Positions 50,658 to 59,571 of a DNA stretch of 64,000 bases are shown piece after piece (within the stretch, counting starts at the first letter, position 1; each line of letters opens with the position of its first letter). Source of the stretch: an uncultured Eubacteriales bacterium (lineage in GTDB: Bacteria; Bacillota; Clostridia; Peptostreptococcales; Anaerovoracaceae); assembly GCA_902776285.1 (NCBI GenBank), contig CACYPK010000003.1:1-64000 (forward strand), written 5' to 3'. A program made the position numbers and the translations under genes. The notes below the pieces were generated by a model. It ran no database searches and was not told where the DNA came from. It saw only the letters and a list, made by a program, of their open reading frames with translations.

Positions 50658-51215
50658 ATGGGTGTAAGAAAGAACAGAATCTTGGCTATGATCATTGCTG
50701 TTGTCATGGTTCTCACATCTGCAGTCGCAGTTTTTGCTGATGTCGAATCAACGACTCAGGGCACGACCAACGCCAACAAGAGTTCCATCATCAGTATGAA
50801 AAATCCTACTATCGTTGTCAAAAAAGCGGGCGGTACTGTAAAGTACTCCGTAAACAACGGCAAGACATGGAAGACTGCAAAGTCTTCTACCATTAAGGGA
50901 CTCAAGGCAGGTCAGTATGTCAACATCAAGACGAAGAACGGTGAGACTTACAGATGGGTTAAGATAACATCGATCACAAAGGCCAGCAGGTCTCTGCTCA
51001 AGTGGAAGAAGGTCAGTGGCGCCAAGGCTTATCTTGTAAAGGTTATTAAGGGCAAAAAGGTCTATTACAAGAAGGTGAAGGGAACGAGCCTCAAAGCCAG
51101 CGCGTTCAAGGACGTCAAGACCTACAAGGGAGCTAAGATCAGTGTAAGACCGCTCACGGAGAAGAACAAACACGTCTATTCGGGAGCTCTTTGCAAGTAC
51201 AAAGTGGTCAAATAG
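50658..51215 (+). CDS. Secreted, very basic protein with fibronectin-III-like half; function unknown
   Basis: A 185-residue protein with a signal peptide (RKNRILAMIIAVVMVLTSAV, cleavage likely after VFA near residue 27). The mature part is rich in lysine. The second half (about 110-183) looks like a fibronectin type III fold: LLKWKKVSGAKAYLVKV, then KVKGTSLKASAFKD and AKISVRPLT. The first half (VKYSVNNGKTWK, TIKGLKAGQYVNIK) resembles a repeat of the same type. AAAGGAGG precedes the ATG. It sits between the BY-kinase and its phosphatase, so it may bind the polymer or the cell wall; that is inference. Confidence 0.82.
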   Translation: MGVRKNRILAMIIAVVMVLTSAVAVFADVESTTQGTTNANKSSIISMKNPTIVVKKAGGTVKYSVNNGKTWKTAKSSTIKGLKAGQYVNIKTKNGETYRWVKITSITKASRSLLKWKKVSGAKAYLVKVIKGKKVYYKKVKGTSLKASAFKDVKTYKGAKISVRPLTEKNKHVYSGALCKYKVVK

Positions 51216-51242
51216 TAAACGCAACTACAGTTGTGCAACTGT

Positions 51243-51276
51243 ACCGCCCGGGACGGATGGTTCCATCCCGGGCGGT
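51243..51276 (+). terminator. Strong GC hairpin after the secreted-protein gene
   Basis: ACCGCCCGGGA (51243-51253) pairs perfectly with TCCCGGGCGGT (51266-51276). No T tract follows, so it may act as an mRNA 3'-end stabiliser or partial terminator. Confidence 0.5.
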
Positions 51277-51304
51277 AATGCCATAAGGCGAAATACCATA
51301 AATC

Positions 51305-52030
51305 ATGACAGACTTCCATACCCACATACTGCCGGGCATCGATGACGGCAGCAAAGACATGGACATGACAGAGCAGATGCTCGAAGCAGAGATGCAGCAG
51401 GGCGTGTCGCATATCTTTGCTACGCCGCATTTTTATGCGCACAGACGGTCAGTGGACAGCTTCCTTGACAGGCGCAGCGCCGCCATGGACAAAGTGAGAA
51501 AGCTGCTGGAGAGCAGACCCGAACTCCCGCGTGTGACTGCGGGAGCGGAGGTCTATTATTTTGCAGGCATAGGAAAATCTGACAGATTGCCGGATCTGTG
51601 CATCGACGGATCCGACATACTCCTGCTTGAGATGCCATTCGGACAATGGCACTCAAGCATGCTTGATGACATAGAGGACATACTCTGCAAAAGACGGCTG
51701 CGGCTCGTTATGGCCCATCTTGACAGGTATGAGCATCTGCAGAAGGACAGACGCGTGTGGGACAGGGTGATGGACATGCCGCTCACCATACAGCTCAATT
51801 GCGAGCCGATAATTAACAGCGGCTCTTTTTTTAGGAAGAACCACGACCATAAATTCTGCTTTGAGGTATTGAGTGAATATAGTAACTGTATTATAGGCAG
51901 CGACTGCCACAACATCACTGACAGGGCACCGAATATATCTAAAGCGCGCAAGGTTATAGAAGAAAAAGCCGGAGCCGCAAGGCTTAAACAGCTTGACACA
52001 TATACGGAGGAACTCCTTGGTGGCTTATGA
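51305..52030 (+). CDS. PHP-type protein-tyrosine phosphatase (CpsB/YwqE-like)
   Basis: A 241-residue metal-dependent phosphatase that removes phosphate from the BY-kinase. PHP metal motifs are in order: DFHTHILPGIDDGS at residue 3, FATPHFYAHR near residue 38, GAEVYY near residue 80, MAHLDRYEH near residue 137 and GSDCHN near residue 197. Ribosome-site consensus is weak. It is the last GC-rich gene of the regulatory block; the AT-rich biosynthetic genes start about 150 nt later. Confidence 0.93.
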   Translation: MTDFHTHILPGIDDGSKDMDMTEQMLEAEMQQGVSHIFATPHFYAHRRSVDSFLDRRSAAMDKVRKLLESRPELPRVTAGAEVYYFAGIGKSDRLPDLCIDGSDILLLEMPFGQWHSSMLDDIEDILCKRRLRLVMAHLDRYEHLQKDRRVWDRVMDMPLTIQLNCEPIINSGSFFRKNHDHKFCFEVLSEYSNCIIGSDCHNITDRAPNISKARKVIEEKAGAARLKQLDTYTEELLGGL

Positions 52031-52182
52031 AAACAAGGTCAATAGAAAACAGAATAGCGATCCCATGGGCGATCTTTGCGCCGAGAGCAGGACGCTGCTC
52101 ATAGGATAGATATAGTTATGCTAATGTAGTACTTTACCATCATTTCAGCAATGACATTATATATTGAAAACGGGAGGAAGTC

Positions 52183-53628
52183 GTGTCACCACAAGACAGA
52201 AGCACCAGATCCTTTTCAGAATTTATAGAGAAGGAAGACTTTTCACATTACAAAATAGAGAATAGATTGTTCCATGATATTAGTATCAGAGTTGCCAAAC
52301 TAGTTAACATTATCATGATGACAATTCCTTTTGCCGTTGCCTGGTATGCAGCTTATGCTGATAAGACTTGGGTGCATTTTTATATGAGAGGTCACTGGCT
52401 AGTAATAGGATTATTTGTCCTCTTATACTTCTCTATAGGCAAAGTATATGACGCTTTTAAAATGTCTTATAGTGGAATCGGAGAAATGGTTTACAGCCAA
52501 ATGCTGTCATTATTCGAAGTTGATGTCATTATGTATATTGTAGCCTTTCTTCTTATCAGAAAAGCTCCTGCGATACTCCCGATGTTGTTAGTTTATGTGG
52601 CTCAAGGCGGCATGTCCTTTGTGTGGAGTTTTGTATCTAAGACTTGGTATTTTAAGGCATTCCCAGCTCAGAAAACGATAATAATATGGGACATGAGAGA
52701 AACAGACGGGCAGCTGTTTAGTAAGTATAACCTGCGTAAGAAATTTAAAGTTGTTGATGCAGTACATGTTGAGGACTGTATCGATAACCTGAGCATGCTT
52801 GATGGTATGGATGCGGTATTCCTATCAGGCATTAGAAGTCATGATAGAAATATAATAGCAAAGTATTGTCTTATGCATGGAATAACTGCCCATGTGATAC
52901 CGAGAATAGGGGATTTGATTATCACCGGTTCAAAGAGGGAGCACATGTTTCACCTTTTAATGCTCAAGGTTGAAAGATTCAATCCTTCACTTGAATACAT
53001 AGTCGGTAAGAGAATGATGGACATAGTTTTATCACTAATTGCAATCGTTCTTTTTTCACCTTTTATGCTTATAACAGCGATTGCTATTAAGGTGGAGGAT
53101 CACGGACCAGTTTTTTATAAACAAACAAGGCTTACAAAAGATGGCAAACGGTTTGAAATATATAAATTCCGAAGCATGCGAACAGATGCGGAAAAAGATG
53201 GTATAGCAAGATTATCAACAGGCGATAATGATGACAGAATAACCAAAGTAGGACGGTTTATTCGGAAAGTAAGAATCGATGAGATGCCGCAATTATTTAA
53301 TATAATAAAAGGCGAGCTCTCGATAGTTGGGCCACGCGCTGAGCGACCTGAGCTCGCGGCTGAATATGAGGCGGAATTGCCAGAATTTGCACTTAGATTA
53401 CAGGCAAAAGCAGGGCTTACAGGTTATGCACAAGTGCATGGTAAGTATAATACAACTCCATATGATAAACTTCTAATGGATTTAATGTATATTGCTAATG
53501 CTAGCGTGTTTGAGGATATAAGAATCATATTTGCTACGGTAAAGATACTATTTATGCCTGAAAGCACTGAAGGAATCGAAGAGGGTCAAACAACTGCTAT
53601 GAAATCAATGGATGCTGGTGATAGATAA
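52183..53628 (+). CDS. Initiating sugar-phosphate transferase (polyprenyl glycosylphosphotransferase)
   Basis: A 481-residue membrane enzyme that puts the first sugar phosphate onto undecaprenyl phosphate. Four N-terminal membrane helices (about residues 30-150) and a nucleotide-binding-like middle lead to a fifth hydrophobic segment and the catalytic domain: GKRMMDIVLSLIAIVLFSPF near residue 280, KVEDHGPVFYKQTRLTKDGK, YKFRSMRTDAEKDG, KVGRFIRKVRIDEMPQLFNI and SIVGPRAERPE. The start is GTG at 52183 with GGGAGG upstream. The gene is visibly AT-rich compared with everything before it, suggesting transfer. Confidence 0.93.
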   Translation: MSPQDRSTRSFSEFIEKEDFSHYKIENRLFHDISIRVAKLVNIIMMTIPFAVAWYAAYADKTWVHFYMRGHWLVIGLFVLLYFSIGKVYDAFKMSYSGIGEMVYSQMLSLFEVDVIMYIVAFLLIRKAPAILPMLLVYVAQGGMSFVWSFVSKTWYFKAFPAQKTIIIWDMRETDGQLFSKYNLRKKFKVVDAVHVEDCIDNLSMLDGMDAVFLSGIRSHDRNIIAKYCLMHGITAHVIPRIGDLIITGSKREHMFHLLMLKVERFNPSLEYIVGKRMMDIVLSLIAIVLFSPFMLITAIAIKVEDHGPVFYKQTRLTKDGKRFEIYKFRSMRTDAEKDGIARLSTGDNDDRITKVGRFIRKVRIDEMPQLFNIIKGELSIVGPRAERPELAAEYEAELPEFALRLQAKAGLTGYAQVHGKYNTTPYDKLLMDLMYIANASVFEDIRIIFATVKILFMPESTEGIEEGQTTAMKSMDAGDR

Positions 53629-53744
53629 TGTTATCAGTTCGATTCTAGCGAGAACATAGATGATTATGACAATGTGTGGTAGCACGAATAGTTAGACATG
53701 GTTTTTATATGTAAAAAAAGAGATAAGGATTAGTGTACTGGTAG

Positions 53745-54965
53745 ATGAGAGTATTAATTCATGCGGACGAATATTATCCGACAGCGCAGGCCTGTGCCTA
53801 CCGGATGCAGGTCTTTGTAGATACATTCATGACACTCGGCGATGAGGTCATTGTGGTTACCAGCTCCGCCAATAAAGCAAATGGAACGATAGATAAAGGA
53901 AAACATAAAGAAAAGATTATATACAGCCCAGCAGTCCGTATGAAAAAGAAGACGACCGTTATGCGGATGCTGAATAATTTGACATTTGGTATTACTTCCA
54001 TATTTTCCGCTATCGGCGCTGGCAAGTTCGATGTGGTAATCACGACTTCTCCTCCACCGCTCGTTTCTATCCCTGGCTGGATTATAGCGAAATTTAAAGG
54101 CGCAAAATTGGTCTACGATGTGAGGGACATCTGGCCGGATGTGGCTCTGGAGATGGGAAGCTTTACAGAAGATAGCTTCTTCTGCAAAGTTTTTAAGATA
54201 ATCACCGAGTTTATGTATAAGCATGCCGATATAGTGACCACTGTATCGCCTGGAAAGGTTGAGAAAATCAAAGGGCATATTCGTTCTCACCCCAGCAGGA
54301 AATCCGGATCAGAACATACCGATAAGGTTTGGCTTGTTGGTAATGGATTTGATGAGAGCGTTGCACAGAGTGAGTACGATCAGTCCATCGTTGACAAGTA
54401 TGAACTGGAGAATAGGTTCACCTGTGTCTACATCGGCAATATCGGTCTGGCGCAGGGTCTTGGTGCTCTACTCAATGTAGCTGCCAAGACCAAGCATAAG
54501 GATATCCAATTCCTCTGCTTTGGCATGGGCGCTGAAAAGGAAATGCTGGAAAGGCGTGTACAGGATGAGGGACTGACCAATGTGAAGTTCTGCGGGGTGG
54601 TTGACCACAGTAAGGTATTCTCAATTTTATCCCGCGCCAAACTCTCCTTCATCCCGCTCAAAAACAGCAATATGAAGGATTCCGTTCCGACAAAGGTGTA
54701 TGAAGCGCTAGGAATCGGATGCCCAGTGTTATTGGTAGCGGAGGGTGATTCCGCAGATGTTGTGGCGGATGCTGGTTTAGGTAGATCAATCTCCCCAGAT
54801 GCACCTATAGATGAACTGGTCGCTGAGTTTGATGACATGATCGACCATTATGATGAATTTGATGCTCACAGAGATGAAGCTGTTCATCTTATGCACGATA
54901 AATATTCCAGACAGAAGATTGCGACTGCTTTGGAGGGGCGGCTTCGAGAATTGTGCAAGGAATAA
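53745..54965 (+). CDS. Glycosyltransferase family 4 (WbuB-like)
   Basis: A 406-residue GT-B glycosyltransferase. The N-terminal acceptor domain has YYPTAQACAYRMQVF and the block DVVITTSPPPLVSIPGWIIA near residue 88 with YDVRDIWPDVALEMG, as in WbuB-type enzymes that add N-acetyl-fucosamine or similar sugars. The C-terminal donor domain has VYIGNIGLAQGLGALLNVA near residue 230 and VPTKVYEALGIGCPVLLVAEG near residue 310. Base composition is intermediate between the core genome and the flanking AT-rich genes. The ribosome site is weak. Confidence 0.88.
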   Translation: MRVLIHADEYYPTAQACAYRMQVFVDTFMTLGDEVIVVTSSANKANGTIDKGKHKEKIIYSPAVRMKKKTTVMRMLNNLTFGITSIFSAIGAGKFDVVITTSPPPLVSIPGWIIAKFKGAKLVYDVRDIWPDVALEMGSFTEDSFFCKVFKIITEFMYKHADIVTTVSPGKVEKIKGHIRSHPSRKSGSEHTDKVWLVGNGFDESVAQSEYDQSIVDKYELENRFTCVYIGNIGLAQGLGALLNVAAKTKHKDIQFLCFGMGAEKEMLERRVQDEGLTNVKFCGVVDHSKVFSILSRAKLSFIPLKNSNMKDSVPTKVYEALGIGCPVLLVAEGDSADVVADAGLGRSISPDAPIDELVAEFDDMIDHYDEFDAHRDEAVHLMHDKYSRQKIATALEGRLRELCKE

Positions 54966-55065
54966 CTGCTACTCTGTGGTAAGTGCAATGTGCACAACTA
55001 TGATTAAACTGCCTCCGGGACAGCCTCTCGGAAGGTCGAGTAAATGAGAAAGGAAAGGCTGAAAC

Positions 55066-56277
55066 ATGGTAAACGTAATTGGAATCGGATATATTGGTCT
55101 GCCGACCGCACTGATGATGGCTTCTCACGGAGTTGAAGTGATTGGAACAGACTATAACAAGGAACTGGTGTCAACCCTCAATGCGGGCAAAACTACCTTC
55201 AAAGAAAAAGGGCTGGATGAACTCTTTAAGGACGCTCTGAATGCTGGTGTGAAATTCACCACGGAGTATCAGAAAACGGATACATATATTGTTTCCGTGC
55301 CTACCCCCTACGATAAATTCAGCAAAAAGGTTGACGCAGTTTATGTAGTAGCCGCAGTGAAGGACGTCCTGACGGTTGCACCACAGGGAGCAACTCTGGT
55401 CATCGAGTCCACTGTATCTCCCGGCACAATTGAAAAGAGCGTAAGACCGGCACTGGTGGAAGGAGGACGCACTGATATAAATCTTGTACACGCTCCGGAG
55501 CGAATTATCCCCGGAAACATGGTCTACGAGTTGCTGCACAACAATCGTACCATTGGCGCGGATGATAGGGCAATCGGTGAGAAGGTAAAAGAACTTTACG
55601 CTTCCTTCTGCCAGGGCGAGATCGTTGTTACCGATATAAAGACCGCAGAGATGACCAAGGTTGTAGAAAACACCTTCCGTGCAGTCAACATCGCTTTTGC
55701 TAATGAGCTTGCGAAGATCTGTCGCCATGACAATATGGATGTTTACGAAATCATTAAGATCTGCAACATGCATCCTCGTGTAAATATCCTGCAACCAGGC
55801 CCAGGTGTTGGCGGACATTGCATCTCTGTTGACCCATGGTTTTTAGTCGGCGATTACCCTAGCTTAGCAAAGGTTATTGATGAATCGATGAAGACAAATG
55901 ATGGAATGCCTGATTTCGTTCTTAACCGTATATATGAAATTATGAAGGATAATGGTATGACTGATATAACCCGTGTGGGTCTTTACGGGTTGACATATAA
56001 AGAGAATGTAGATGATATGAGGGAATCTCCAACATTACAACTTCTTGAATCACAAGAAAGGCATCTTGCAACAGGGTTAAAAGTGTACGACCCATTTATA
56101 GAAAAAGACGTGGTTAACAATCAATACCATAATATTGATGATTTCCTAGATGCCGTCGATTTTGTCGTAATTATGGTTAAACATTCTGAAATAATTGAAT
56201 CTCAAGACAAATTGAAAGGGAAAATCGTTTTGGATTGCCATAATGTATGTAATATAGAAGGCGTATATCATATATAG
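55066..56277 (+). CDS. wecC: UDP-N-acetyl-D-mannosamine dehydrogenase (WecC-like nucleotide-sugar dehydrogenase)
   Basis: A 403-residue NAD-dependent enzyme that oxidises UDP-ManNAc to UDP-ManNAcA. GIGYIGLPTALMMASHGVEV is the nucleotide motif, SVPTPYDKFSKKVDAVYV near residue 75, ESTVSPGTIEK near residue 114, and the catalytic cysteine is in GPGVGGHCISVDPWFL near residue 250. WecB directly downstream supports ManNAc as substrate over other sugars. Base composition shifts inside the gene: the first two thirds are moderately GC-rich and the part after about 55,850 is AT-rich. AAAGGAAAGG precedes the ATG. Confidence 0.9.
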   Translation: MVNVIGIGYIGLPTALMMASHGVEVIGTDYNKELVSTLNAGKTTFKEKGLDELFKDALNAGVKFTTEYQKTDTYIVSVPTPYDKFSKKVDAVYVVAAVKDVLTVAPQGATLVIESTVSPGTIEKSVRPALVEGGRTDINLVHAPERIIPGNMVYELLHNNRTIGADDRAIGEKVKELYASFCQGEIVVTDIKTAEMTKVVENTFRAVNIAFANELAKICRHDNMDVYEIIKICNMHPRVNILQPGPGVGGHCISVDPWFLVGDYPSLAKVIDESMKTNDGMPDFVLNRIYEIMKDNGMTDITRVGLYGLTYKENVDDMRESPTLQLLESQERHLATGLKVYDPFIEKDVVNNQYHNIDDFLDAVDFVVIMVKHSEIIESQDKLKGKIVLDCHNVCNIEGVYHI

Positions 56278-56299
56278 ATAATCTGCAGGTAATAAAAAT

Positions 56300-57403
56300 A
56301 TGAAGAAAGTATTAGTAGTTTTTGGGACTAGGCCTGAAGCTATCAAAATGTGTCCTCTTGTTAATGAATTGAAAACAAGAAAAGGTATAAAAACAATCGT
56401 TTGTGTAACTGGTCAACATAGGCAGATGTTAGATCAAGTGCTTAGAACATTTTGTGTTACTCCAGACTATGATTTGTCCATTATGAAGGACAAACAAGAC
56501 TTATTTGATATTACGGAAAATATTCTCGGAAGAATAAAAAAAGTCCTTGTTGAGGAACAGCCGGATATCGTTTTGGTTCATGGAGACACGACCACAACGT
56601 TTGTTACAGCTCTAGCAGCATTCTATCTGCAGATCCCCGTAGGCCATGTAGAGGCGGGACTTCGGACAAATAATATTTACAGTCCTTTCCCAGAGGAATT
56701 CAACAGGCAGGCTGTTAGCTTAATCGCCAAATACAATTTTGCACCTACAGAGCTTTCGAAGGAGAATCTGATTAAAGAAGGTAAGCCTGAAAAGTCTATT
56801 TATGTTACTGGAAATACAGCGATTGATGCATTAAAAACAACTGTAACAAATAATTATTCTCACCCCGAGTTGCAGTGGGCAGAGGGAAGTCGTCTTATTT
56901 TTATTACAGCTCATAGAAGAGAGAATCTTGGAGAACCTATGCATAACATGTTCCGTGCCATTAGGCGAGTATTAGTTGAACATGAAGATGTAAAAGCTCT
57001 TTACCCTATACATTTAAATCCATTAGTTCGAAACGCAGCGAGGGAAGAGTTGGGCGATTTGGATCGGATACATATATGTGATCCGGTAGATGTCTTTGAT
57101 TGTCATAACATTATGGCAAGGTCTTTTTTGATATTGACTGATAGTGGAGGCATACAAGAAGAGGCACCATCACTAGGGAAACCGGTTTTAGTATTGAGAG
57201 ATACTACAGAAAGACCAGAGGGAGTTGCCGCAGGAACCTTGAAAGTTGTGGGCACTAATGAGGAAACAATTTATAAAGAATTCTCAAAGTTGCTTACAGA
57301 TAAAAAAGCTTACGATCTAATGTCAGAGGCATCTAATCCATATGGCGATGGTTTAGCAAGTAAACGAATTGCAGATATATTAACAGGAGATTTAGCTAAA
57401 TGA
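56300..57403 (+). CDS. wecB: UDP-N-acetylglucosamine 2-epimerase (non-hydrolysing)
   Basis: A 367-residue enzyme that converts UDP-GlcNAc to UDP-ManNAc. VVFGTRPEAIKMCPLVNELK at the start, CVTGQHRQMLDQVL, VHGDTTTTFVTALAAFYLQI near residue 95, GHVEAGLRTNNIYSPFPEE, TAHRRENLGEP near residue 205, and LTDSGGIQEEAPSLGKPVLV near residue 278 are diagnostic. It follows the WecC-like gene by 22 nt and overlaps the next glycosyltransferase by 4 nt. The pair supplies UDP-ManNAcA for the polymer. Confidence 0.95.
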   Translation: MKKVLVVFGTRPEAIKMCPLVNELKTRKGIKTIVCVTGQHRQMLDQVLRTFCVTPDYDLSIMKDKQDLFDITENILGRIKKVLVEEQPDIVLVHGDTTTTFVTALAAFYLQIPVGHVEAGLRTNNIYSPFPEEFNRQAVSLIAKYNFAPTELSKENLIKEGKPEKSIYVTGNTAIDALKTTVTNNYSHPELQWAEGSRLIFITAHRRENLGEPMHNMFRAIRRVLVEHEDVKALYPIHLNPLVRNAAREELGDLDRIHICDPVDVFDCHNIMARSFLILTDSGGIQEEAPSLGKPVLVLRDTTERPEGVAAGTLKVVGTNEETIYKEFSKLLTDKKAYDLMSEASNPYGDGLASKRIADILTGDLAK

Positions 57404-58506
57404 AAATTTGCTTTATTGCCCCAGCTAATAATTATCATACAGCAAAATGGTGCAACTGGTTCTCAGGAAGAGGACATACCATTCATGTTATTTCTTTTGT
57501 TCCTGGGGAAATAGAGAATGCAACGGTTCATTATATTAATCCAGGGGTAGGCACTCAGGAAAATTATGGCAAAAAAATTAAGTATTTGCTACAGTTCAAA
57601 AAGGTTAAAAAGATTGTTGAAGAAATACATCCTGATATTATAAATGTTCACTATGCTACAAGTTATGGTACTGTAGCCGCAATTGCAAAATTAGATAATT
57701 ATATACTCTCTGTTTGGGGCGCAGATGTTTATGATTTCCCTAAAAAGGGATTCTTATATAAAAGAATGCTTTGTTACAGTCTGAAACGTGCAACGACACT
57801 CTTTTCTACTAGCAAGGCCATGGCAAAAGAGGCGGCACAATATACGGATAAAAAGTTTGAAATCACACCTTTTGGTGTGGATATGGAGATGTTTTCCCCA
57901 AAGAAAAGAAGGAATAAGCAAACTATAGAGGGGGATGTAGATTTTACAATTGGTACAATTAAGGCATTAACGCCTAAGTATGGTATAGATTACTTGCTAA
58001 AAGCGGCAGCAATTGTAAAAGAAGTAGAGCCAAATATTACGTTAAAAGTTAGAATTGGCGGGAAAGGCCCAAATGAGTTGGAATACAAAGAACTGGCTCA
58101 AAGCCTAGGTATAGGAGATATAGTTACTTGGCTGGGTTTTATACCACAGGAACAAGTTGCAAAAGAATGGGCAAATATGGATGTTGGCATCGTTTATTCT
58201 TCTTCTTCTTCTGAGTCATTTGGGGTTTCAGCTGTTGAGGCAGAAGCCTCGGGCATTCCTGTTATTATATCTGATGTCCCTGGATTAATGGAGGCGACAT
58301 CACCTGGTTTAACAAGCATAGTAGTTGGAAGAATGAATGAGAATGCTTTAGCAGATGCCATTATGCTTTTATACCACGATCCTGACTTAAGAAAAAGAAT
58401 GGGAGCAGAAGGTAGAAAGTTTGCTAATGATCACTATGAGTTGAATAAGTGTTTTGAAAAAGTTGAAAGGACTTTTAAAAGCATATGTAAAAACGGGAAT
58501 AACTAA
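57400..58506 (+). CDS. Glycosyltransferase family 4
   Basis: A 368-residue GT-B glycosyltransferase. The N-terminus KICFIAPANNYHTAKWCNWF, the middle INVHYATSYGTVAAIAKL with LSVWGADVYDFPKKG near residue 105, and the donor-site region VGIVYSSSSSESFGVSAVEA near residue 262, followed by EASGIPVIISDVPGL, are typical of GT4. It overlaps wecB by 4 nt (ATGA). AT-rich like its neighbours. The sugar and linkage cannot be read from sequence. Confidence 0.9.
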   Translation: MKICFIAPANNYHTAKWCNWFSGRGHTIHVISFVPGEIENATVHYINPGVGTQENYGKKIKYLLQFKKVKKIVEEIHPDIINVHYATSYGTVAAIAKLDNYILSVWGADVYDFPKKGFLYKRMLCYSLKRATTLFSTSKAMAKEAAQYTDKKFEITPFGVDMEMFSPKKRRNKQTIEGDVDFTIGTIKALTPKYGIDYLLKAAAIVKEVEPNITLKVRIGGKGPNELEYKELAQSLGIGDIVTWLGFIPQEQVAKEWANMDVGIVYSSSSSESFGVSAVEAEASGIPVIISDVPGLMEATSPGLTSIVVGRMNENALADAIMLLYHDPDLRKRMGAEGRKFANDHYELNKCFEKVERTFKSICKNGNN

Positions 58507-58507
58507 T

Positions 58508-59569
58508 ATGAACTACATTCTAATGGAATATGTTGACAAAAGCAATTACTGTGCAAGCAGTAAGGCTAGAGATGATGTCGTTACAATTTTAAAGGATAGA
58601 GGTGCAGAATTTGTGCCCTTATTTCGTGCAAAATCAGGCCATTTTAGGGTTTTTGCACAAATGATAGGTGCATTCCTCGGATTAGCCAAGAGAGTAAAAA
58701 AGGGAGATATTATATATATCCAGTACCCATATAATCCACAAAGGGTAAATGATGTTTTAATTAAGAGATTGAACAAGCTGGCAAAAAAGAATAGTGCGGA
58801 ATTATGTGTTATAATGCATGACATTAATTCCTTTAGGTATTCATGCGAAAATGAGAGAGAGGAAGCATTAAAGGAAGAGTGCAAACTTTTAAGCCGTGCA
58901 AATTCGCTTATTGTACATAACAGACGAATGAAAGAATTATTAAACAAATACGGATGCAGTAATGATATTATGACAGAACTGCAGTTGTTTGATTATATTT
59001 ACGATGGACTTGATGCAACTACAGAATACAGAAGTGAATCTGTTAAGGTAATTGTGGCTGGAAATTTAGCAAGGGAAAAAAGTGGTTATCTATATAATCT
59101 TCCTCAAATAAACAATATTTCTTTTGAGTTGTTTGGCGTTAATTATTCTGGCAGTGAAAACACTATGATTAATTACCATGGTGCTTTTCCGCCGGATGAA
59201 TTGATACAATTCCTTAAGGGTAGCTTTGGCCTTGTTTGGGACGGAAACAGTGCTGAAACATGTGAGGGCAATTATGGGTTGTATCTCAAGTACAATAATC
59301 CGCATAAATTTTCTCTTTATGTTGCGAGTGGAATACCTGTCATTGTCTGGAAACAATCAGCTTTAGCCGATTTTGTTGAATCTGAAAATATTGGGGTTGC
59401 AATAGATTCTTTACAAGACCTTAATAAAATCCCTGTAACTGTTTCAAATGATGATTATATTGTTATGAAAAACAATATAGAAAGAGTAAAAAATGAAGTG
59501 AGAAAAGGGTGGTTTTTGAAGAATGCGCTGGACAAAAGTGAATTGAAAATTAACATGGAGGCCTTTTAA
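58508..59569 (+). CDS. Glycosyltransferase, galactofuranosyltransferase-like (WbbI type)
   Basis: A 353-residue protein similar in layout to beta-1,6-galactofuranosyltransferase-like enzymes of capsule loci. MEYVDKSNYCASSKARDDV near the start, GDIIYIQYPYNPQ near residue 74, CVIMHDINSFRYS near residue 100, ANSLIVHNRRMKELLNKYG near residue 137 and VWDGNSAETCEGNYGLYLKY near residue 240 followed by NNPHKFSLYVASGIPVIVW fit that group. The ATG at 58508 was chosen because it follows the previous stop by 1 nt and family members begin MNYILMEY. No galactofuranose supply gene (glf) is seen in the window, so the sugar is uncertain. Confidence 0.75.
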   Translation: MNYILMEYVDKSNYCASSKARDDVVTILKDRGAEFVPLFRAKSGHFRVFAQMIGAFLGLAKRVKKGDIIYIQYPYNPQRVNDVLIKRLNKLAKKNSAELCVIMHDINSFRYSCENEREEALKEECKLLSRANSLIVHNRRMKELLNKYGCSNDIMTELQLFDYIYDGLDATTEYRSESVKVIVAGNLAREKSGYLYNLPQINNISFELFGVNYSGSENTMINYHGAFPPDELIQFLKGSFGLVWDGNSAETCEGNYGLYLKYNNPHKFSLYVASGIPVIVWKQSALADFVESENIGVAIDSLQDLNKIPVTVSNDDYIVMKNNIERVKNEVRKGWFLKNALDKSELKINMEAF

Positions 59570-59571
59570 TA

